Source: Trichoplax sp. H2
Taxonomy: Eukaryota; Placozoa; Uniplacotomia; Trichoplacea
Assembly (NCBI GenBank): GCA_003344405.1
Contig: NOWV01000115.1
Location: 1 to 64,000, forward strand
Direction: 5' to 3'
Length of the DNA: 64,000 nt
The notes beneath the pieces were generated by a model. The model was given only the letters and a program-made list of their open reading frames with translations, ran no database searches and was not told the origin of the DNA. Both the position numbers and the translations under genes were made by a program. Below, piece after piece: positions 1 to 13,106 of this stretch. Numbering within the stretch: position 1 is the stretch's first letter; each line of letters starts with the position of its first letter.

Positions 1-654
1 ATAACTAGAGATTTCTATATTGTTACAGATATGGCAACCTATAATAATATTTTAATATTTATATCAAAATATTATTTATTTCCCCTCGAGCTCCGTCACA
101 AATGTACGGTAGATATTTATCCTAAGAGATAATTGGTAGCTATAACTATAGTCTGTAGTGGTACAGACTCTATGCTAGAGTACAGATGACTATATACAGT
201 AAGGTGTTGAGTAACTAATAAGGCTATAGGTAAAAATAGAACTGTAAATCATATATTAGGATATGGTTAATTCATTTTACTTTTGGTTGGTGTGAATAAT
301 GTCTGCGTAAGTACTGTAGTCGTATCCATATTGGATTAATGATGGTCCGCAGTAGAATAGTCTTACTAAGAATAATTTAACTATGTGTAAAATAAAGTAA
401 AAGGTTGCCATGCGGATTGTAGCTGCGAATGCTACGGAAAGTATAAAAGCATGCAACCTTAGATTATTCTGTTAGCTCGTTGTAGAAGTCTTTAGTAGTA
501 GTATTCGGCTAGAGTAGATCTGTGGGTAGTTAATCTTTGTATAAGATTCAATAAAGCCCTTATTTTTCTAAAATTTGGAATTTCGTGGTTGATATATACC
601 ACACACTTTTGCGTAAAATAAGTATAACACATCACCTATACTATTAATAATTAG
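1..654. other. Sequence upstream of the first visible ABCA exon
   Basis: AT-rich sequence with no exon I can support on either strand. It is presumably intron of the ABCA gene whose 3' end follows. I looked for the Walker B part of the second nucleotide-binding domain, which should precede the exon at 655, and did not find it here, so it lies outside the window. Confidence 0.4.
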
Positions 655-1900
655 GAATGCTATTAAAGCAAGTATTTCAAGTGATACTGGAGCCGTTATT
701 ACTACACATTCTATGGAGGAAGCCGATGCTTTATGCTCGCGCGTGGCTATCATGGTGCGGGGCCAATTACGGTGTGGAAAATATCATAATAACGATATCT
801 AAATCTATATCTATGTTTATAAATGTTTATAATAATAGCTATAAGGAAAATAGTTTTAATTATGTCTGTATCTATATCTATCCAAATATTTAAAGCAACT
901 ATATGGAAAATATCTAATTTAATAACTAGAGATTTCTATACCTTGTACTACAGCATATGAGACACTCACCTATTTCAATATCAGTATTTCTAATATTTAT
1001 ATCTTAAATCCATAAATTATCTTAGTATTCCCCTCTGAATACTTATACTTACGCTAATTTCATCTAAATGTGTCTAAATTGAACAGTTAAAATTTTCTAT
1101 ACCTTTAGCTGCAGTATTTAAGATATTCATATATCTTTATATTGGCATTTTTAAATCCAAGAATTAAATTTGTATTATGCTCTGAATATGTTTAATTGTA
1201 GTTGCCTTGGTTCTACGCAACATTTGAAAAACAAGCATGGTGGTGGATATCACTTGGAAATTAAATACGCATCGAATGAAACAACTGCACATCAAGAAAG
1301 AGATTCATTCTATAGAGTCAATAATTTCGTTAAAACAGTCTTTCCAAATGCAGCCATCACGGAACATTTTTCTCACCGAATTGTCTATAAGATTCCATCA
1401 TCTAACGTGACTTCGTTGGCAAATTCCTTTTCTTCATTAGAAGCAGGTCTTTAATGTTATTATATAAAATTTTATCAACCATTTGTAGTATAACGCTTAC
1501 TCAATCATCCGTAATGGCTAATTAATCATGTATCCTGATCATTTATAGATTTATAGCCTAGTATCACCTTAGATTAATTTCTCTGATAAAGACTTTGATT
1601 ATTTACAGCTTTTATTGATCTTATATCTATTACTTGGTATTTTATGTAGATAAAACCAAAGTTGGGATAGTTGAATATTCCTTCAGCCAGTCTAGTCTAG
1701 AACAGGTTAGCATGACAACTGATTAATTTTAAAAAACTAAAACTAAACTATGTATAATATTCTTGACCGTAATATAATGCAATGATTTTGATTACAATTT
1801 TGAATGAATGCAGGTCTTTTTGGAATTTGCTAAGAAGCAAGAAGATAAAGATGAAGTATCAAGATCTCGTACAGGAACCAGTAATGATATTATAGTTTAA
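655..1900 (+). CDS. ABC transporter, ABCA subfamily, C-terminal end (last four exons, 5' incomplete)
   Basis: Membrane ATP-driven lipid transporter of the ABCA type; only the end of the second nucleotide-binding domain and the C-terminal tail are here. Exons by phase: 655-771, 1202-1446, 1650-1705, 1814-1900, giving 168 codons with the stop. The first exon carries the H-loop region (VITTHSMEEADALCSRVAIM), followed by VRGQLR. The second continues CLGSTQHLKNKHGGGYHLEI. The third has YSFSQSSLEQ and the fourth VFLEFAKKQ, all hallmarks of the ABCA C terminus. All junctions are AG/GT and keep frame: CG|T, G|AT, and a phase-0 last junction. The catalytic Walker A, signature and Walker B segments lie upstream of the window. 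Which ABCA member it is cannot be told from this end. Confidence 0.88.
919..1195. repeat. Diverged AT-rich repeat units in an ABCA intron, related to the window start
   Basis: The text ataactagagatttctata at position 1 recurs at about 921. A weaker third copy (ttttctatacctttag) begins near 1091. The sequences downstream of each resemble one another (tattt.taatatttatat, a run of cccct, then gaata). The units are strongly diverged and the boundaries are approximate. They look like an old local intron duplication rather than a recognisable mobile element. Confidence 0.3.
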
Positions 1901-4672
1901 AAAATTGCTCAATTTCATATGAAAGGATAACAAAAGCCCTTGCCTTTTGACAGCATATTATCATATGTAAAAAGCATTTATTTTAGTTAACACAGAGAAA
2001 AAAGCCTTATAGATTAGTTATTATTTTATTTACGTTTCTGTGTAATTGTACATTCACTGTCCTGATTGCATAGATTTCATAATTTGAGTATTTCGATACT
2101 CATATCTGAAATAAAATGGCTATCGAGCATTTTATTTTTATGCGATGTAATTTAGCAGCATGAAATGGTAATATAGTAGACTAATGGTGAATTTTACAAA
2201 ATATAAGGTAAACATGTTGCTAAACTACCGGTGTATCTTGAATTATAGCTGAGGTTTATTCCTTTAACATTAATATGAAATCATCGATTTTTTAAGATAA
2301 TGTGAAAGATGAGCATTATCTAGATTTTACTGAATCTATTATTGCTTTCATTATGTATTATTTCTCATCGTGTAGCGAATTACTCATTAATTTTACTTAT
2401 GCACTTCAATATAAATACCAAATTTATGAATTTTTTAGGATGATACGGAAGATAAATATCGATTATCATCTATGAAATTTGAGTCATATATTCATTTTAT
2501 GTTGTCTTTTCTGATGTGATATCTTTTATACTTTATCTAGTTTACTAGTTATTAATGTTTCGTATTTACTTCTCAATAAACGTATCGACATAAAACAGTA
2601 AACTTTTTAAATTAAGCCATAGGAAATATGTTAACAGTATTAAATATGAACCAATACTTGGTGCTGTATGTACATCATATCAGATTCTAATTCATAGATG
2701 GCATAATTTCTTAACTTGGACCACCAGTTATTTCAACGTAACTTAGATTATATATACTTAAATAAGGTAGTAAATAGACTGCATATGACCTTAATTAAAT
2801 AAGTGAAACAAATACATATCTGATCTAATTTTCTACTGTTTGTTAAAATGAAATAACAATAGCACCATTTGTAATTACTAAAATATATTTGATGAATTTT
2901 CTCTTTTACCCAGTCCTATATATCCTGACCACGTTGGATTCCTGTAGAAATATATTACAGATAACTAGAATATAAGAAAATAATACATGCTTCACATTGC
3001 AGCTACACTTTTTTGCTATAATTTTTCCGATAGCAGATACAGCCACTAATAATCAGAATTTATTAATATACCACCTAAAGTATGTAAAAAGAGCACATCT
3101 ATCCACAAGCCCAATTAAATAATCTTTGGTCATCGATATTTATGCAATATCAGATAACTTGAAATATGCTTGATTTCACACATGTTAAAAAATTACAGAA
3201 ATCTATGTCATTTAGCGTAATCTAAGTACAGGCGTAAAGAACTGAAAACTATAATGTATGTTCTATTCAGATACTAGTAATTAATCAGATAGAGATTATG
3301 AGCTCATTTACTTGCTCTTGTTTCTGATCAGTAATCATGATATTGATTTACTTAGATACGATTCCTACTTAGGTATCCAGAATTTATAATAATTTATCTA
3401 GTTTTATAACATGTTCTATATTATTTGTTCGCGTATTGAGAGAGACTCCATAATGCATATGATGCTCATTTAAATCTCCTGTCCACTAGATCAATATTTG
3501 TTTTCAATTTTGCATAAGATTAAAGATATGTTGGCAATGGGCACGGTAAGCTACTTATTGAAGGCTATTACAATTGTTAACTGTGTAAATTAAATTAATT
3601 TCCGGTTACTATTTGAATCACCAAAAAATAAAAATACTTTTACCATGAAGTAAGTGAATAAAATTTGTCGAATCATTAGTAGTTTAATCTCTGATTGATT
3701 TTATCATATTTTTGAAAATTTAGCTAGAATATATATCGGTGCTGCACTACGATTGATTTTAATGTCGTCAATAAGGAAACTAATGAGCTGTCTGTCTTAA
3801 TAATCCTGAATCAGCAATATATAGTTAGGAAACAAATTAAACTGTTCGACTTAGTACTTATAAATTCTGCAAATTAATTTTTAAAGCCCATCTGTAAATA
3901 CTTTACTGGTACGTTTTTTATAATAAATATGCTATCTATTTACAAAGAATTTAAATAAAAAAATATCTCAAACCGTAAAACTTGCTACTTTATAGGAAGT
4001 TGTTTATTCGAATTCCTAACTATTAATTAGTTTTAGGACAACATTTAGTAGATTGTATCTGATATCGATAGTTTATTGCACGAGATTTCCTATAATTTCA
4101 GTATTCTAAGGTAACGTTAATTGATATTTTATTACTTACCGCTTAAGATCACGTCAATTTTAGTTCTAATAAAAGATCCATTACCATCCTCATTCCTAAA
4201 AAAGTCAGTAGTTACTTTAATAAAATCTCTCAAACTATGAAATGACGTAATATTATACGTGTATCCGGTATTTGTTTGTAAATTACATCAAGAAAATCAA
4301 AATAAATAATAACAACAATGAAAAAAAAGAATAAATAGCTTAAATAGCTTATATACCAAGTAATCCTTAATACGATATAAAAATTTATCATTTATTTATA
4401 GCTCTCTGAGATAGTTCAGAATATAACTAGGCCTAATTAGGAGCGCAATCTGATACAGCGAAAAATTGGAGGTTTATCCAGACATCAATAGAAACAATTG
4501 CTAAGTTTTTGATATTAAGTTTTACGTACGTTTTCATTTAATTTTCCTTCATTACTTTTGGGAGATAATAGTTTGTTACTAAGTGGTATAACTTTACTTT
4601 CATTGAGTTATTAATTGAAAAGATGGAAAGTAATATGTTCAGCTAATGGAAAGTAGCATATAATATTTTAAT
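1901..4672. other. Intergenic, no gene seen
   Basis: Very AT-rich, with stop codons frequent in all frames. I found no open stretch with protein-like composition and no run of phase-compatible exons. Confidence 0.5.
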
Positions 4673-4956
4673 TTTCAAGCAAGAACTATTCCAGTAATTT
4701 TACGTCAGGATTGATATTAGTTTCAAATAAATATCTTTTACCTGCAACGAAGTTTGTTATTCTATTGCATGGAAAAAATGATCCAATTTCAATTACTACT
4801 TCTTTTAGACTTACAGTGCATATTTTTACGGCAGTAATACATGTGATAAGTATAAAAGTTTCATAATTGAACTGATCATATCAACTTTTTTGGAATAAAG
4901 CAGAGAATAATTTCCTTATTTGCAACCCAAAGCATCGAAAATATAGCAAGACGAAT
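4673..4956. repeat. Left copy of a 284-bp duplication flanking the gap
   Basis: Near-identical to 5102-5385; it begins tttcaagcaagaactattcc and ends atagcaagacgaat. The copies differ at only a few bases by eye, for example acgaagtttg versus acgtagtttg and aaagtttcat versus aaagtaacat. They diverge abruptly after the shared end. Confidence 0.9.
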
Positions 4957-5081
4957 GTCACGGTACGAACTACCGTGAAGAAATAGCTATCTAAATTTGG
5001 TTAATATAGTATAGTGATATTATATTACAACTAGTTACTTACAATAGGAATTACTCTAATTATAAATGTGTTACAGTAAAT

Positions 5082-5101
5082 NNNNNNNNNNNNNNNNNNN
5101 N
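5082..5101. other. Assembly gap (20 N)
   Basis: Twenty unspecified bases. The right copy of the duplication starts at the very first base after the gap. Confidence 0.99.
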
Positions 5102-5385
5102 TTTCAAGCAAGAACTATTCCAGTAATTTTACGTCAGGATTGATATTAGTTTCAAATAAATATCTTTTACCTGCAACGTAGTTTGTTATTCTATTGCATG
5201 GAAAAAATGATCCAATTTCAATTACTACTTCTTTTAGACTTACAGTACATACTTTTACGGTAGTAATACATGTGATAAGTATAAAAGTAACATAATTGAA
5301 CTGATCATATCAACTTTTTTGGAATAAAGCAGAGAATAATTTCCTTATTTGTAACCCAAAGCATCGAAAATATAGCAAGACGAAT
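5102..5385. repeat. Right copy of the 284-bp duplication flanking the gap
   Basis: Direct repeat of 4673-4956 with scattered single-base differences. Because it abuts the gap exactly, it is most simply explained as two haplotypes, or an overlapping contig end, placed side by side by the assembler. A real tandem duplication is the alternative. Confidence 0.9.
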
Positions 5386-8300
5386 AAGACCGATCATCAT
5401 AAATAAGGGCTATAAAATGGTCTTCCATCTTGACAGGTAATATTAAATATACTATACTTTAAAAATCAATATTCCAGAAAACGTAATTCCTGATTGGAAA
5501 GCTAACAATAATTAATATCAATTTCTTAACATCAATGACGTGTAGAAGTCAATGCTAGAAAATTTCACGCAATAATATTAATCATAAATGAATGTAGAGT
5601 GAATGTAATTGAAATCAAAATAATAACGTTTAGGGTTGGATGGTCATTCCATTACGAAGGTTTCATATAATTGACAGTTTCTAGTAATTATCGTTTGCAC
5701 CAAAAGCTATAAAAAAAGATTACTAATATATGAAAAATCTGATATGAAATTTCCTGTAAAATGGCATAGATTTTAAAAAGAGCAGTACGATGCAAAATTT
5801 ATTTTGATAACCGCGAAAGTTATGGCCGTATTTATAACCATACTTCATCAATTTTTAATTTTCGTATAATATTAGTATGAAAGACTTCCATCTAGTGATA
5901 AAATTGATTAATTAAAATAGTGAATTTAGATATTCAGAGTTTCGTTTTGAAAATTACTTACATAATATTTGGACTGATAAAATCACTTTATGATTTATTA
6001 ATAATATCAATCTACTCTATCCATCACATATGGCATTCATTAATAAGAGTCCCTAATATTCATTGCAAATTGATTTCCATTTTCAAGAGTTGTAGCTTTC
6101 CCATTGCGGTCTATTAAGAGAAGCGCTATGCTACCTCCAAGATTGTAAATGGCATAAACTTACTATAAAACCGCGAAAAGACATTAATGTTGTAGATTAT
6201 AATCCTAAAATATTTGAAGGCTTCCATAGCAAATCATCCATTATGATAGAATAGATGCAGTTTAAATATTAAATCTAGATTGATACGTTGACGTGACTAT
6301 ACAGTTTGCGGTTATGGTACTGTAAACCAATATCTAAATTATTGAATGCGCTAATGTTTCTTATATGATACTGAAAATTTATAATATGCGTACATTTCTG
6401 TGATTATTCATCGATGAGTCAATTCTCAGGTTAAATAGATGACTTTTAAAGATAATTATACCTGCAATAAGACATATATTTAGAGATTGTCATAATATCA
6501 CGGTAATCTCTAATGGCAATTTATAGTGACTTGTACAGGAAAGAATAAGCTCGAAAGTTTATAACTTCCGCTCAAATTTATAAGTGTTAAATACAGTAAA
6601 TGATAGGCAAGATTTACAGCCGTTTCCACTCCTTCAAAGAAAGCGAGCAGAAGAGTTAAAGATTTTAGGCTCTATAACTGAAACTATGATCAGACTACAA
6701 ATTAGCGTAATATGGCAATTAACTAATACTATTGCTTTTACTATTTAGCTCTTAAATTTTTTACCATAATCTCTACTAACCATCTAAAATTTTATTTTCT
6801 ATAACCATCTACTATTGTTATCAAGTGCATCTCCATTCAAATTTAAAGGCAATCTACCAGTAGAAACAAGCGCAATCAATTAAAATAATTCTAATATAAC
6901 GCGTTTTAGTCACTTTCATATGCAATAACAATAAAAAAAATTGTTTGGCAATTTAGTACTAAAAATTAGAGAAATTACTGTCATAATATTCTTAGCAAAA
7001 GGTATTATTCAAGCCCTTGCACAAAAGGAAAGATGTTGAATAGACGTAATGGATGACTGTTTGGATTGATATTGTAGAATAGTCAAAAGGGATAATTAGG
7101 ATCGAATTTCTAAGACATTAAAAACAATATTGAAATAAGATAAGATAAGATTGTTATGTAATCGTAGCAGTTATAAGTTGCACAAAGCAGTACTTGATAT
7201 GGATAATGCTAGATACATAGATTAGTATTGAATTTACGTACCTAATCCATTTTGCTAAAATGCTTAATAGCAACTCAAATAATTTATAGTTCTAACTACA
7301 GCAATCGCGTTGAATGAGGTTTAGGTTCAGTGACTAATTATCTATATTTACCAGATTACTTCCAAAATATATAGTGAAAGTTTTAATCTATGTAGAGTTA
7401 AAATGATAACAAATAAATTTTTTTTACACTCATCTTTTATTTTTAGCCTACTACTGACACGAGTGTATAGCAAATAATGAAAATACACTAGCTAAAAAAA
7501 AGCAATACCTTAGATATCATAATGATGATCAAAAGTCTACGTCGGACAAACTAAGCTTCAGTAAATTGTAGATTTGATGCTGTATTGTTATAATTACATC
7601 TTTCATGGCAAGGATTCCGCAGCACCTTCGCGTACAGATAGGAATCAAATATTAAAATTTTACGTTTATCTATTTATCCTATTTAGTATCTACCAATACC
7701 AATATTGAAGTTAGAATACAAATTTGTTAAGCTCTATATATGGAAATAATTTAAGCTCATAGACGCTTCGCTAAGTATCAAATAAATAGAATTAATTATT
7801 AAAAAATGTCTAAGTCTTGGTTTAGCCATAGGCATGATGATATTATGACTTTAAGATTGATGCACATTTCGATATTATCAATATGTTAGACAAGTATAAT
7901 AAATCCAAAACAGAAAGGCAATAATAAATGCGTTTATGTTAAATGCGTTTAAGTTATTTCAATGTAATACGCTTTTAATATATCAAAATAAATTAAGGAC
8001 TTATCCGCAGAAGCTGGTGCATAATTACTGCTAAGAGAAATTACAGTGAGGTATAGAAAGAAAACCTGCTTCTCTTCTCTTACTAGCAGAGACTATTAGC
8101 CTAATATAACAAAATCGGATAAACAGGAAATAATATGCAAAGCTTTTTAAGACAAACTACGTTACCAAAATTGCAATCAACTAAAGTGATGTACTACCTA
8201 TCAATATGAAAAGGTATTAGTATTTACTGTAATCAGAGTGCAGCTGCTTTTGGCTTTATTTTAAGTTGCTATTCTTCAAGGCAAATATTAATAACTTTCA

Positions 8301-11300
8301 ATTTAGCTTCATTAAAGTCTATTCAAATTTTTAATGTGGGTTAGAATATGTGTACGTCATTGCATAGGTACAAGTAAAAGTGACTATTAAAGTTCCGAAC
8401 TTATTGATATTTTCTAACGTATGCTTTTTCAAGTAAATATAAAAACAGCAATGCAGACGACACCGTAGTCACAAACATAATGGATAGTATAAAGAAGCAG
8501 TCGCTAAGATAAACATAAATATATCTAAAAACTTATAGCTAACTCAATGAAAGTTTAATCCGTGCAATCATATGTAAGATGTTCGAATAAGATATTAAGT
8601 TTATATCGATGAATATAATTAAGCTAAGAGTTTTACATTAACTTCCAAAGCTCTTTTAAGCTATTTTATGTTTAAACAGGAATATATTGCAAACAGCTTT
8701 CAGTTTAATCCATAAAACTCTTTAATAATTATTCGTATCAAAGAATGGTATATATTATTACAATGATAAGCCTTGCTATGAATATAACAATTACGCTCAT
8801 ATTCTCTAAATAGTATCTGATTAAGTAAGGATAAGATTTTAGTCTAGATCTAATCGAATCTATGAGGTAATATTATGGTTGAAAATAAAAATTTTATGAT
8901 TTTGAATGATAGCATCTATTTAGCAAATTAAGATTTTTACTGCAATTTTATTCACATTGAAATATGAATACGCATTTATAGCAATATACTATGTAATAGA
9001 TATAGTAATGCTTGTTAAGCAGATACCTACCAAATTTTACATTTATAAAATATTATAAGATTCTAATCTATTTATGATCGTAAACATGACGTGACGTTCT
9101 GGCTTAAAATATGAGCATAGCGGTTGTCGCAATATCTAATTAAGCTAAAGTATGACTAGTTTATTCATAGCTGAGTTCTTAGAAATATTTAAAGTTGTTT
9201 TCAGAACAAAATATGAATGGTATTATTATACTGTAGCATTAACTTGAATTTTAAATCTGATATACATCTAGCAGGAGGAAAGCTTCGCTGAATTATAAAA
9301 AACTATGCTTATCGGGAAGCTGAATTAATGTATTTAAATGATTTTCCCCCAAAATAGTGCAAATTTTAATCAAGGTCATTTGCAGCACCGATCTAATGTT
9401 TTCCTTGCACACCTGTACTTCTAACTAAACATTTTACCTCAATATCTATACCTTATCTATAGATTTATAAAATACGTCGGCTTGTATTGCATGAATAATA
9501 TATGCAATCAAAGGGGATATTATATGATATAAATACAATTACATCCATAATGAAGCCGCAGCTTTAATATATATATTTGTAGAGTACTTGTGAATAGCTT
9601 TATTTCATTTAGTTTAGCAGATGAGTTAACGATATTAAATGAAATTGAATGCTCAGTCACAATCTTCACTTAGCCATAGTGTTTTTGCAATATTGCTAAC
9701 AGTAACTATGAATACATTACTTACTCTTTCTGTTTTTCTAACTAGCAATTATCCCAAAGATGTACATAATTAAAATATTTTTCATTCGCTTAGTATCCTT
9801 TGCAGATTTATCAAATATAAAATTTATAATAAAAAGATTTTATAAACCTCTAGACGAAGATTAAACTCTATGAATTATCATATATGTTTTAAAATCTAAC
9901 CATTCGCGACGTAAAGGCTTACGGAATCTGTGACATTATATGTGCATATATTGTCTATGTGAATATGCGTGTACAAAGCAGGTATAAACATATTTATGTT
10001 AAAGAAGGTCAGGGATGAATTGATTGTTAATAATAGAATATTAACAATATCATCGTTGAGAATAATAAAATGATATGCGGGTAAAACAATGCAAGCAACA
10101 AGACACCAATAAGACATGACTTTAATAATAACTGATTAAATAAGGGCAATCGCCATTTCAATTTTATGGCTGGTGATTTTTAATCCTGATTTTCTTTGAT
10201 ATCTAATGCTTAATTTCTAAATCTATGCATTAGGTACTAAACACTAAATGTTGACGTTTATTAATTTATTGTGACGGATAAACATTGAAAAATAGGAATG
10301 AAATTGATATTTGATTATTGTTTTTATTACAAGCCCGATCGATAGTTGTTATGCATTAATTATAACATCGTTTAATTATAACGAGATGATAGGTCAAGGT
10401 GGTATAAAGTAAATCTTATAGGGCTATAGGGCTAGTAAGTGATATGATCAATTTTAAGGTTGGTCAATCGAGTCGAAATTATTACTTACTATAGAGTGCT
10501 TTAATTATTTTATGATAGTTATCATTTCAGTCATTTTCATCAAATAGGTGGGCAGTTAGAAAAGAATATAATTTGTGCGGCTTTTATAGATGATGAATTC
10601 AAGGTCAATCCTGAATGTTTTTGCATCAAACCATTAGTATTACTTTGTCAATCAGGGAATTTAACGAAATATTTGGTAATATTGCCTAACTCTTTACAAT
10701 TTATTGTAGGTATATAATAATCCATAAATTCAAGCTTAATCACAATAACTACAATGCGGTAACCTTAAATAACACCAGATGTTGTTTTTTATTGTGTTTT
10801 CTATAATTATTTATTTCGATTTCTATTTTCCAAGAAAATAGTTTTATAAATTTGTGATGATTTACTGCTATTCCAATACATTGTCTTTATTATCGCATGA
10901 TTCATATTGTTGACATTGCGATTTTCTACTCCCTATAGTTCGCAAATAATACATGTTATGGCTAACCTGTGTTTTATTACAGCTTTGCAATTATCTTACC
11001 ATTTGTAAAATATTTTAAACAATAGTATTAAAATTATTGACTTACATTAAGTCTTAGATTAAGTTTCCTATCAGACAGGGACTCGGACACTTTAGATCAA
11101 TTGCCAACATATTGGTAATATCAAGATACAGTTTTGTAGATAGAAGTCTTTTACCTTTCAATTGCTATCTCCATATGATGAAACCAAAATCAATTTCAAT
11201 ATATCTTTATGGCTGTAGTCCTCAATAGAATTGGGTTAGCATTATATAGTAACTTGTACTAATAAGATTGATGAATGTTTTGATCTAAAAGGTTAGTAAT

Positions 11301-13106
11301 CAAAAGCTTAATGGATAACAGCGATTTAATCTAAAATAGTTAGTTGAAGTTTTTAGTGATATGAGCATCCACTTAAGCTGTTACAGATTGATAGTTTTGT
11401 AAATTGATCGTATAGATTTACGATATTGCCCTAAGATTGTGTTATTCTTTCAAATTTGCATGATGTTAAATTAGGGTTAAATCAGCTTTTATCTCTTTAA
11501 AGTTTAGTGATTTTAAGAAATAAATTACAGCAACAGTTGCTGACAATCTCGTTGTTGTACCTTGATTAACCATCACAACAATTGAATCGAATTTCGTCAG
11601 TGATATCATCAACTTTATAGTGGAGAGAATTTTTGTAGTTGCACTTCTATTACTTCTTAGTGAGAAATTAATTTTCTTGTTCAATTAAACAGATTTAATT
11701 TTTTTTAATGCTAGGAAATAAATATTTATTGCTATCCAGAAAACTTCAGTCTTGACAAGTTTTGTAGAGTGTCGAATCAATCCCTGGCAGAATCCTTAAA
11801 AACCTTAAGAACATTCAAATTTCACTTGGACAGCATGAGATGCAAATATCGTAACTGATTTTAAGAAGAATCATCTATTAACTTTATATCAATTATTAAT
11901 ACAATTATTGAAAAAATTATTGATTTGGCTCGGAATAAACCACTTTTATACCTATCATTGGAATTTCGTGCTATAGGTTAATAACTTGCCACTCCAGTTG
12001 ACAGATGATAAATAGCGTAAGAGAAGATTGGAGATAATCTAACGCTAAAGATTACATGTAAATTGAATACTTTATTGATGAAATTGCGAAATATTGTTTG
12101 GATGAGAAAAATTTACTGATTATTATCGTAAGAACTGATGAAAGCAAGCATTCAAGTAATAGAGCAATCGTTGGATCATTTTCACTACAAGAAATTAATC
12201 GCTTCTGCATTAGTCTTCTATAATATAATGACTTATTTATTATAGCTGACTATTAGTCATTTGTGTTGCGTCTATTTCATTCGGTAAAGAAAAAATAGAA
12301 GAAACTTTAACTCCATATTTAAAGATCGATATCAGTATTTTCACTGTATTTGATATTATCAGCAGAAGCCCATCTTCTCCATACACAATAACCTGCTTGG
12401 CACTTTCCAAGATACAAAGTTTATTTAGCAACCTAAGGATAAGGAAGATAATTTTTTTTTACATTTTAGAGCTATAAGGAGATAACTTGAAAAAAATTGA
12501 TTTTGTCTATTTATTTTGGCTGTTATTTTTTATCCGCCATTAGTAGATTTCTATTTTTCAAGATATTCAGCCGAGGCCATTGTACTAACAAGAATTAATT
12601 GGATTTGATACCCTTCAGAAAAGGTGTTAACTTTCTAGTAAGCAACTAAAATATACAATAAAATTAATTAGAGTCTTCAATTGTCGAATGTTAAAAGAAA
12701 CGTCCTCGGTGGTCCTGTATAGATAAAAGTTTAATGCGTATAATGAATTAAGAACCATAAGATTGTACTGGGCTCTATTGCACCTTTAACCTATTTAGAA
12801 TCTTACAGCCTTTTACATATCCATTTTATCAAAATACAGTATATCAAGCTAACTTAGGCTCATTACCGTATTTCGTCAATAAACTGTATTGAAAATTCTT
12901 TACTTGAAACAAGCAGTGCAATCAGTCTTGATCATTACGAATTTGACGTATTAAAATATTTCATGATATACGACTAATCACTACTTTAAAAAGGAATTTA
13001 TCCAATTAAGTGCTACTATATCAATATATTTATGAACTTTATCTCTAAGTGTAAAGGTCAGTGTCAATTATACTGGTAACCTGCTACTGCTGCTTCGAAA
13101 ACCGTT
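5386..13106. other. Long intergenic stretch, no gene seen
   Basis: AT-rich throughout. The few open stretches above 60 codons (for example 5920-6117 on + and 9896-10117 and 11466-11684 on -) have low-complexity, I/N/L/S-rich translations without splice-compatible neighbours, so I treat them as chance. The last kilobase presumably holds the promoter of the receptor gene at 13107, but I see no specific element. Confidence 0.5.
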
